This document shows positions 16,343-22,333 of a DNA stretch of 22,333 bases, one piece after another. How positions within the stretch are numbered: position 1 is the stretch's first letter; every line of letters begins with the position of its first letter. The notes beneath the pieces are model-generated. The model was not told the DNA's origin. It saw only the letters and a program-made list of their open reading frames with translations, and searched no databases. Source of the DNA: JANYIP01 sp031394045 (GTDB lineage: Bacteria > Actinomycetota > Actinomycetes > Prado026); NCBI GenBank assembly GCA_031394045.1, contig JANMWN010000083.1, forward strand, positions 1 through 22,333, written 5' to 3'. The translations under genes were made by a program, and so were the position numbers.

Positions 16343-17374
16343 GTGACTGCTCGTTCAGCACATCTGGTGGGAAGCCTGCCCGGGGACAGCGCCGAGGACG
16401 CGATGGGTCTGGCCCTCGACCGGCTCGGCCCCTTGCTCCGAAGCCTGCCCGACGGTGAGACCGGCGATCGCCGGAACTGGATCATCAGCATCATCGAGTC
16501 GTTCCGGGGCCACCCCGACCTAGAGCTGGAGCACGACGGTGACTGGTCCGACTACGACGCGATCCCGCGGTTCCGGGTACGCAAGGGCCACCGCCTGCTG
16601 GGGGCGTCCCTCGACTTCGGCCATGTCCAGGCGGCGACAGCCAGCCTCCCGGTATTCGAGCTGCTGCGCAGCAAGGGGCAGTACGAGGACCTCAGCTTCC
16701 AGGTCGGCGTACCCGGTGACTTCGACATGGCGATGTTCACGTTGGGACCGGTGGCCGCGCTGCGCCAGCAACGCGCCTTCACCGAGGCGACGCTCGCCGA
16801 GGTCCGCCGGGTGCATGCCCTCACCGAGGGACAGGCCGTGTTCCAGATCGAGATTCCCGCCGAGCTGGTGCTGCTCGCGAAGGCGCCAGGTCCGGCCCAG
16901 CCCGCGATGGCCCGCGTGCTCGGTCGGCGGATCTCGGCCCTGGCTGCAGGTGCTGCGCCGGGCACCCGCTTCGGCATCCACCTGTGCCTGGGCGACATGA
17001 ACCACCGGGCGCTGGGCCGGATGGCCGACGCCACTCCTCTGGTGCTCCTGTCCAACGCGATCGCCAAGGCGTGGCCCCAGGACCGGCGGCTCGAGTTCGT
17101 GCACGCACCGTTCGCCGCAGCCGACGACCCGCCGCCGGTCGAGGAGCCGTTCTACGCGCCGCTGTACCGGCTCGCACTGCCCTACGGCACCCGGTTCATC
17201 GCCGGCATCGCGCACGAGGACCAGACGATCGAGCAGCAGCGGCAGATCCGCTCAGTCATCGACCGGGCGGTCGGCCGTCCCGTGGCACTCTCGCACGCGT
17301 GCGGCCTCGGTCGAAGGGAGCCCGACGCAGCAAAGGCAGCGCTCGACCGGCTGGCCGAGCTCTGCCTCGACTGA
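16343..17374 (+). CDS. MetE-like (UROD/cobalamin-independent methionine synthase superfamily) protein
   Basis: This 343-residue protein opens AHLVGSLPGDSAEDAM and contains LRSLPDGETGDRRNWI, a pattern I recall from uncharacterised actinobacterial proteins. Two C-terminal motifs recall the zinc site of the MetE catalytic barrel: IHLCLGDMNH (His213, Cys215), in the place of the MetE H-x-C ligands, and SHACGLGRR (Cys320), in the place of the last MetE cysteine. It lacks the N-terminal MetE duplicate domain, so it is at most a single-barrel relative such as core-MetE or an alkyl-transfer enzyme. GTG 16343 follows GGGAG by 6 bases; a longer frame from 16127 overlaps the divergent desaturase. Substrate is unknown. 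Confidence 0.75.
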   Translation: MTARSAHLVGSLPGDSAEDAMGLALDRLGPLLRSLPDGETGDRRNWIISIIESFRGHPDLELEHDGDWSDYDAIPRFRVRKGHRLLGASLDFGHVQAATASLPVFELLRSKGQYEDLSFQVGVPGDFDMAMFTLGPVAALRQQRAFTEATLAEVRRVHALTEGQAVFQIEIPAELVLLAKAPGPAQPAMARVLGRRISALAAGAAPGTRFGIHLCLGDMNHRALGRMADATPLVLLSNAIAKAWPQDRRLEFVHAPFAAADDPPPVEEPFYAPLYRLALPYGTRFIAGIAHEDQTIEQQRQIRSVIDRAVGRPVALSHACGLGRREPDAAKAALDRLAELCLD

Positions 17375-17409
17375 GAGAGGGCCTTGGATAGTCCAAACTC
17401 TGCCTGGCG

Positions 17410-17457
17410 CCCGGGGGTGGCGGCCCGCCCCTTTGTGACCGTCCGCCACCTCCCGGG
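17410..17457. terminator. Strong bidirectional terminator hairpin between convergent genes
   Basis: Arms 17410-17423 and 17443-17457 pair over 14 bases (CCCGGGGGTGGCGG with CCGCCACCTCCCGGG, one bulged base) around a 19-base loop. The hairpin sits between the MetE-like stop (17374) and the surface-protein stop (17470), serving both strands. No T-tract is present. Confidence 0.65.
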
Positions 17458-17469
17458 ACATCTGGGGTG

Positions 17470-20400
17470 CTAGGGGACGATCACCACGCGAGAGAACGTG
17501 GCCGACTTGTTCCAGCCGTCGAGCACGGTCAGCGTGATCGTGTACGTGCCCGCGATCAGGTACGTGTGCGACGGCGACGACGCCGTGCTCAGCGCCGTGG
17601 CGTCCCCGAAGTTCCAGGAGTACCGGATCGCGTCCCCGTTCGGGTCGACGGTGCCCGAGCTGTTCGTGAAGCACAGCAGCCCGAGGCAGGAGGTCGTGAA
17701 CGTGGCCGTCGGCGGGACGTTGGTGAGCGGCTCGGTCTCGTCCACCACCTTGCTCAGCGTGGCGGCACGTCCCCAGCCGTCGGTCGCCGTCATCGTGACC
17801 GTGTAGACCCCGGCCAACGCGTACGTGTGCGACAGAGCCGGACCGGTTCCCAGCGCGGACCCGTCACCCCAGTTCCAGCTGTACGTGATCAGGTCGCCCA
17901 GGTTCGGGTCGAGCGTCCCCGAGCTGGACGTGGTGCAGGTCAGCTGGGCACAGCTGGCTACGAACGTCGGTACGGGGGCTACGTTGCCCACCGGCTCGGC
18001 GATCGTGACCGGTAGCGAGAACGTCGCCGTGGCACCCCAGTAGTCCTTCGCCGTCATGACGACGGTGAAGGTGCCCGGGCCGGTGAAGGTCTTGACCTGG
18101 ACCGGGCCGGTACCAGTCGTCAGGTTCCCGAAGTTCCATGCGTACGTCACCGTGGAGGGATCCTCGTCGGTCGTGCTGCGCCCGTCGAAGGTGCAGATGT
18201 TCTGGACGCACGACACCGTGGCGTGAGCCGCCGGCGGCAGGTTCACCGGGATCGTGACCACGATGTTGGTGAGCGTGATCGGGATGCCGATCTGACCGTT
18301 GGCGTCGGTGGCCCGCTCGACGATCGAGTAGGTCCCCGGCGGGATCACCGGCGTGGTGTACGCGTAGTTCGACCCCGCGCTTCCGGGGCTGTTGAGGAAC
18401 GCGTTGACATAGCCCGGTGTCGTGCTGGTGAACAGACCGGCGGAGCTCATGTACTGGCCCAGGCTGTTGACGATCCCGATCTCCACGCGAGCGATGCTCT
18501 TGTCGTCGTTCGCGCGACCGGTCACCACGATGACGCCCTGGTTGAACGCGGTGCCCGAGAGCGGCGACCCGAGGTTCGGGTCGAAGGTCGGGTCGAGGTC
18601 ACCCGGGAACACCAGGTAGCGGGCGGTGGCCCCGATCGTCGACGGGTCCTGCTGGCCGGCCGTGTCCCAGGCCCAGGCGGTGACGCTGTAGTCGCCGGCT
18701 TGGGGCAGGTCCTGCGAGAGCAGGAACGTCGTACTGGTGCCGTTCGGCGTGGCCAGGGTGGCGTTGACCGTGCCAAAGGTCGACGCCAGGGTCCCGTCCG
18801 GCTGCACGTACCGGCGCGTCTTGTTGTCGAAGAGCGCGACACGCACGCTCGCGACACCGTGGTCGTCGGTCGCCGTGCCCGTGAGGTTCAGGTGCAGGAC
18901 CTCCGGGGTCTGGTCGGTGAGGGCGAAGTCGAGCAGGCCGTTCGGGAACGCGTCACCGGGCACCTGGGCGGTGATGGTGAGGCTGCCCCGGTTGGTCGTC
19001 ACCGTGGTCACGCCCAGGTTGTCGATCACCCGGACCGTGAAGGTGTACGTGCCCGGCGTGAGGTTGAACGGGGTCGTGTAGGTCCAGTTGTAGCTCGGGG
19101 CGTTGATGTTGAGCGGCGAGGCGCGGTAGGAGCCCGCGATCACGTTGACACCCCAGCTGCCGTCGGCAGCGAGGTTCTCACGCGTCGCCGTGTTGCGCAG
19201 CGTGATCAGCACCTGCGCGAGCCGGTCGTCGTCGGTCGCCGTACCTGAGAAGGTCATCGGACCGCCTGGGCTGACCACGACGGTCGGGGCGACGCCCGGC
19301 GGGATCTGGATCACCGGCGAGGTGATCGTCACCAGCGGAGCCTGCCCGGTGGCAGAGACCACGTAGTCCCGCACGGCGCTGCGCAGGTCGGCCTGACCCG
19401 TGTCGTCGATCGCCGTTGCGCTCGCCCGCCAGGTGCCCTCGTGCGGCAGCACCACGTCGTACGAGAACGTGGAGCTCGGTGCGCCGGAGATGTCCGGAGG
19501 CGCGTTGAACGTGTTGAAGATCGCAGAGACCGAGCCGTCGTCCTGCAGGTAGAGGTTGTTCTCGTCGCGGAACCAGACCGAGTAGCGGCTGATGCCGTGG
19601 TCGTCGGTGCCGCTGCCGGTCAGCGTGAAGCTGGTCGACGGGAGGATGCCGGCCGCCGGCCCGGTGATACTGGTGTTCGGGGTCTGATCGGTCAGGCTGA
19701 AGACCTCGATCTTCTTCGTGGCCTTGGCCGGGTCGCTGCCCGCATTGCTGAACGTCCGCGCGTAGAGGAACAACGGGGCCGTGCCGGTGAGCGTCAGCGG
19801 CAGCGAGTACGCCGTCGTGGTCGCTCCCGGGCTGGCCAGCGTGGCCAGGATGTTGGTCTCGCCGGTCTGCCAGGTGCCCGCAGAGTTGAGCCACTGCTTG
19901 GAGTTCCGGTCCTGCACCTCGACCTGGACCCGCGTCACGCCGGCCGGCGCGGTGGCTTGGCCGGTGACGGTGAACGGTACGCCGGAGGCCTCGACGCGAC
20001 CCTCGATCGGCGTGACGATCGTCGTGTCGATCGGCGAGGCCGCGGCCGGGTCGTTGTTGAAGTCGAAGAAGGCGATGCGGCCGACGCTCTTGCCACCCTG
20101 GATGCCCGCGTCACCGCCGGCGAAAATGCCCCTGGGCGTGGCCAGCATCGCCTTGTTGCCCTGGAAGGAGTTCGATCCCGGGTCCCACTCGAGTGCATGG
20201 CCCGTGGCCGGATCGATGGCAGAGAGGTGATCGCGGCGGACGACGTCGTCGCCTAGGCCGTAGCCGGACAGGCCCTGGCCGGTGCCGTAGCCGACGTTGT
20301 CGAGGCCGGGCCACGGGGACGGGGCGGTGGGGGACGGCTCGAACTGGAAGTGCCCGCCGAGGTAGATCGCCTTCTCGGTGATAGCCACCGAGTAGACGCT

Positions 20401-21396
20401 GTCGTAGTGACGCGAGACCCACAACGGCTGGACGTTGTCCGCGCCGGCGACCGGGTACTTGACCGCGGTGTCGCTGATCGGCGGTGCGTCCCCACCGGAG
20501 CCGGAGGTCACGACGAAGTACGAGTCGTCCGGAGAGATGTCGCCGGCATAGATGCGGTTGACTCCGCCGAGACGGGCCAGGTTGTCGTCCCACAGCCGGG
20601 TACGCCACGGCAGCAGGGTCTTGGTGGCCGTGTCGATCAGGCCGATGCTGAGCCGGTCCTGGCCGGCGATCTGGCGGCCGGTGTGCACGACGAGCAGCTT
20701 GGAGTCGTCGTGGGTCAGCTTGAGCGCCTGCACCGTGAGAGCGGCGTTGACGCCGATGCCACCGGTGATCGGGAGGTTGAACGCCGGGTCGACGACGCCC
20801 GTGGTCGAGTTGACCGCCGCGAGGCCGGAACGGGCGACGCCGTTGATGATCGTGAACCGGCCACCCACGTAGAGCGTGGCGTTGGTCGCGGCGAGCGCGG
20901 TGCCCGGGTTGTTGGTGTTGCCGGTGAAGCTGAACCCGGCAACTGCCGCACCCGTGGTCGGGCTGATGCTGGCGACCTTGGAGCGGGCCACCCCGTTTAT
21001 GGTCTTGAAGGTTCCGGTGATGAAGAGCTTGGTGCCGTCAGGAGATGCCTCGACCGCCGCAACCGTGCCGCCGGCAATGACCGGGCGGAAGCTGGGCAGG
21101 AGCGCTCCGGTGTTGCTGTCCCATGCGGCGAGGCCGGTGGTGGTGACCGTCGTGGCGCCCTTGGTGTACGACGTGAACGAGCCGGCGACGTACACGACGT
21201 TGCCGATCGCGGCGATGTCGTAGATCTCACCGTTGGAGATCTTCGGCTGATCCGTCCGCGGCGTGACAGGAGCGAGCTTGGTGTGGCCAGGGACGGGCTG
21301 GGTCGCCTGAGCCGGGGCCGTCGCCAGCACCGGGACCAGCAGAGCCGCGGTCATTGCCCCTACTGCGACTACGGCAGAACGAGCGCGTGCCTTCAT
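17470..21396 (-). CDS. Large secreted beta-propeller / Ig-like / PKD protein
   Basis: This 1308-residue exported protein begins MKARARSAVVAVGAMTAALL with a clear signal peptide ending near ATAPAQA. Residues about 45-430 form delta-60/DUF5122-like propeller repeats (VVYVAGSFTSY, LFITGTFKTINGVARS, LYVGGRFTIINGVARSG, IYLGGHFQFE). About 430-1045 hold five Ig-like modules, with TGxATDDxGVxxVxVxxxD motifs. Three PKD domains follow (about 1050-1308), each with a Cys-x5-Cys pair near its start and WNFG or WNWG motifs. No LPxTG, TAT or membrane anchor follows, so it is probably released or held by sugar or wall contacts. ATG 21396 has GGGGG 7 bases upstream; ATG 21402 and 21429 are in frame but badly spaced. 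Confidence 0.85.
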   Translation of the reverse strand: MKARARSAVVAVGAMTAALLVPVLATAPAQATQPVPGHTKLAPVTPRTDQPKISNGEIYDIAAIGNVVYVAGSFTSYTKGATTVTTTGLAAWDSNTGALLPSFRPVIAGGTVAAVEASPDGTKLFITGTFKTINGVARSKVASISPTTGAAVAGFSFTGNTNNPGTALAATNATLYVGGRFTIINGVARSGLAAVNSTTGVVDPAFNLPITGGIGVNAALTVQALKLTHDDSKLLVVHTGRQIAGQDRLSIGLIDTATKTLLPWRTRLWDDNLARLGGVNRIYAGDISPDDSYFVVTSGSGGDAPPISDTAVKYPVAGADNVQPLWVSRHYDSVYSVAITEKAIYLGGHFQFEPSPTAPSPWPGLDNVGYGTGQGLSGYGLGDDVVRRDHLSAIDPATGHALEWDPGSNSFQGNKAMLATPRGIFAGGDAGIQGGKSVGRIAFFDFNNDPAAASPIDTTIVTPIEGRVEASGVPFTVTGQATAPAGVTRVQVEVQDRNSKQWLNSAGTWQTGETNILATLASPGATTTAYSLPLTLTGTAPLFLYARTFSNAGSDPAKATKKIEVFSLTDQTPNTSITGPAAGILPSTSFTLTGSGTDDHGISRYSVWFRDENNLYLQDDGSVSAIFNTFNAPPDISGAPSSTFSYDVVLPHEGTWRASATAIDDTGQADLRSAVRDYVVSATGQAPLVTITSPVIQIPPGVAPTVVVSPGGPMTFSGTATDDDRLAQVLITLRNTATRENLAADGSWGVNVIAGSYRASPLNINAPSYNWTYTTPFNLTPGTYTFTVRVIDNLGVTTVTTNRGSLTITAQVPGDAFPNGLLDFALTDQTPEVLHLNLTGTATDDHGVASVRVALFDNKTRRYVQPDGTLASTFGTVNATLATPNGTSTTFLLSQDLPQAGDYSVTAWAWDTAGQQDPSTIGATARYLVFPGDLDPTFDPNLGSPLSGTAFNQGVIVVTGRANDDKSIARVEIGIVNSLGQYMSSAGLFTSTTPGYVNAFLNSPGSAGSNYAYTTPVIPPGTYSIVERATDANGQIGIPITLTNIVVTIPVNLPPAAHATVSCVQNICTFDGRSTTDEDPSTVTYAWNFGNLTTGTGPVQVKTFTGPGTFTVVMTAKDYWGATATFSLPVTIAEPVGNVAPVPTFVASCAQLTCTTSSSGTLDPNLGDLITYSWNWGDGSALGTGPALSHTYALAGVYTVTMTATDGWGRAATLSKVVDETEPLTNVPPTATFTTSCLGLLCFTNSSGTVDPNGDAIRYSWNFGDATALSTASSPSHTYLIAGTYTITLTVLDGWNKSATFSRVVIVP
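17473..18250 (-). repeat. Three tandem PKD-domain coding repeats
   Basis: Three in-frame modules of about 85 residues make the C-terminus of the large secreted protein. Each starts PP/AP plus a (V/A/T)SC-x5-C motif (SCVQNIC, SCAQLTC, SCLGLLC), then a YAWNFG, YSWNWG or YSWNFG core, then a G(T/V)(F/Y)T(V/I) strand. The cysteine pair in each repeat probably forms a disulfide outside the cell. Confidence 0.75.
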
Positions 21397-21451
21397 AAAC
21401 ATGCCCCCAGGCGGGTATTCCAACGACATGGACCGCGCTTGACCATGCGAC

Positions 21452-21488
21452 GGGTCAACCCACTACCCCGTTCGCCCCAAGTTAGGGG
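21452..21488. promoter_or_regulatory. Two palindromes upstream of the large secreted-protein gene
   Basis: GGGTCAACCC (21452-21461) and CCCCAAGTTAGGGG (21475-21488, arms CCCC/GGGG) lie 56-92 bases before the surface-protein ATG in the 164-base divergent region 21397-21560. On the - strand the first contains TTGACC, a possible -35, but no good -10 follows at the usual distance. They may be regulator sites; the evidence is spacing only. Confidence 0.3.
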
Positions 21489-21560
21489 CACGCCCTGCCC
21501 GGGCGGACTCGGGTGATCGGGCGAGACTCGGTCGTCCGTTCGGCGTGCGAGGCTGTGCAG

Positions 21561-21953
21561 ATGGACGAGGAGCGCAACGTTCTCGGCGGTCCGCTGGAGG
21601 AGTGCGGTACCGACCCGATAACCGGGTTCTACCGCGACGGGTGCTGCAGCAGCGGGGCTGACGACCTCGGGAGCCACACCATCTGCGCCGTCGTGTCCGG
21701 ACCGTTCCTCGAGCAGCAGATAAGGGTCGGCAACGACCTCAGCACGCCGCGACCGGAGTACGAGTTCCCTGGGCTGCGGCCAGGGGATCGTTGGTGCGTC
21801 GTGGCGGCTCGCTGGCTGCAGGCCCACGACGAAGGTGTCGCCCCCGGTGTCGTGCTCGCCTCCACGAACGTCCGCGCGCTCACGATCGTGTCGCTCGAGG
21901 TGCTGCGGAAGTACGCCGTGGACGTGCCCGCGGACCCAAGCTCGCTGGGGTGA
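21561..21953 (+). CDS. DUF2237-family cysteine-rich protein
   Basis: This 130-residue protein matches the DUF2237 family closely along its length: NVLGGPLEECGTDPITGFYR, then DGCC (Cys28, Cys29), GSHTICAVV (Cys42), GNDLSTPRPEYEFPGL, GDRWC (Cys79) and a C-terminal helix. The family is widespread and uncharacterised; its conserved Cys and His suggest metal binding or catalysis, but no reaction is established that I know of. ATG 21561 is chosen because family similarity begins at NVLGG. A GAGG lies 9 bases upstream, and the longer frame from 21513 adds nothing family-like. It is transcribed away from the large surface protein. Confidence 0.88.
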   Translation: MDEERNVLGGPLEECGTDPITGFYRDGCCSSGADDLGSHTICAVVSGPFLEQQIRVGNDLSTPRPEYEFPGLRPGDRWCVVAARWLQAHDEGVAPGVVLASTNVRALTIVSLEVLRKYAVDVPADPSSLG

Positions 21954-22003
21954 GGTGACACAGCACCGGCTGGACCTGGAAGGATGTCCTCGCGCTCGGC
22001 AGG

Positions 22004-22021
22004 CGGGCGCAGCCTCGCCCG
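22004..22021 (+). other. Hairpin just before the lipoprotein ribosome binding site
   Basis: CGGGCG and CGCCCG form a perfect 6-base stem with a 6-base loop ending immediately before AAGGA (22022-22026). It could end DUF2237 transcription or shape translation of the next gene. It is short enough to be chance in this GC-rich DNA. Confidence 0.25.
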
Positions 22022-22036
22022 AAGGAACCCCTCGTG

Positions 22037-22333
22037 ATGCGTCGTCGAACCCTCGTCCCCGCGCTCGCCCTGCTCTCCCTCTCCGCGGTCAGCATGGTCG
22101 CCGGCTGCGCGAAGTCGTCCACCGTCGCGGGCGGAGCCACCACGCCCGCTCAGACGACGGCCTCGTCCGGGCCGACGCTCGACCCGTGCGCCCCGGCGCA
22201 GCTCCAGACGCTCGCCTCCGGCACGCTGACGGTGGCGACGTCGAAGCCGGCCTACCCGCCGTACATCATCGACGACAACCCCAGCAGCGGTAAGGGTTAC
22301 GAGAGCGCAGTCGCGTACGCCGTGGCGACCAAG
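22037..22333 (+). CDS. Family-3 solute-binding lipoprotein of an ABC importer, 3' partial
   Basis: Ninety-nine codons are visible before the window ends. A lipoprotein signal MRRRTLVPALALLSLSAVSM leads to the lipobox VAGC with Cys24 lipidated. A Ser/Thr/Ala-rich linker follows, then GTLTVATSKPAYPPYIIDDN and GYESAVAYAVA, which is the usual opening of amino-acid-binding family-3 proteins (L-V-x-T-x-P-x-Y-P-P-Y, then G-F/Y-E-x-x-V). It should capture a polar amino acid or related solute outside the membrane for an ABC permease probably encoded downstream. ATG 22037 and GTG 22034 are both possible starts: AAGGA is 10 bases from the ATG and 7 from the GTG. Confidence 0.88.
   Translation, partial: MRRRTLVPALALLSLSAVSMVAGCAKSSTVAGGATTPAQTTASSGPTLDPCAPAQLQTLASGTLTVATSKPAYPPYIIDDNPSSGKGYESAVAYAVATK

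Noticed and set aside
18223..19248. + strand frame of 341 codons opposite the large secreted protein
   Set aside because: Its composition is dominated by Arg, Val, Gly and Asp with no domain, and the opposite strand has clear PKD and Ig-like modules.

Overview
This window is high-GC, densely packed, mostly short-spaced DNA with frequent GTG starts, 4-base GTGA/ATGA gene overlaps and G-rich ribosome binding sites. The protein families (an F420/LLM oxidoreductase, secreted 'LDTR' repeat modules, an actinobacterial NlpC/P60 type, an ArsR-SulP pair, DUF2237) point to an actinomycete. The sequence does not let me name the genus. No rRNA, tRNA, CRISPR array, transposase or phage gene was seen, and no gap between genes exceeds about 190 bases.

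Left part (1-4980, all + strand). The 3' end of a stress-linked biosynthetic operon comes first: a phosphoribosyltransferase-PELOTA protein (5' end outside the window), a HAD phosphatase and an ATP-grasp ligase. This is the set known beside tellurium-resistance (Ter) genes and predicted to make a nucleoside-like metabolite. It is followed by a two-gene unit, an ArsR-type repressor without cysteines and a SulP anion transporter, with a likely operator over the start of transcription.

Middle part (4981-12262). A small secreted or lipid-anchored protein is followed, on the - strand, by a six-helix membrane protein and a DHA2-type MFS drug exporter interrupted by one in-frame amber codon (TAG where relatives appear to have Trp). 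A secreted NlpC/P60 peptidase lies on the + strand and overlaps, tail to tail, a three-gene - strand operon: beta-ureidopropionase/carbamoylase, then dihydropyrimidinase, then an LLM-class flavin/F420 oxidoreductase. These are coupled by a 4-base overlap and an SD-stop overlap, and fit reductive pyrimidine or hydantoin breakdown.

Right part (12453-22333). Two large secreted proteins built from beta-propeller repeats lie about 2.3 kb apart on opposite strands. One carries three LDTR modules before its propeller; the other carries its propeller first, then five Ig-like and three PKD modules. Between them lie a delta-9 type fatty acid desaturase (-) and a diverging MetE-like protein (+) that keeps candidate zinc ligands. 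A strong hairpin between convergent genes at 17410-17457 is the best terminator candidate. The window closes with a DUF2237 gene and the 5' part of a family-3 solute-binding lipoprotein.

The main observations for follow-up are the Ter-type metabolite cluster, the single nonsense codon in the exporter, the cysteine-free ArsR with its palindrome, the MetE-like protein and the pair of propeller proteins. I do not see a clearly new defence or mobile system here.
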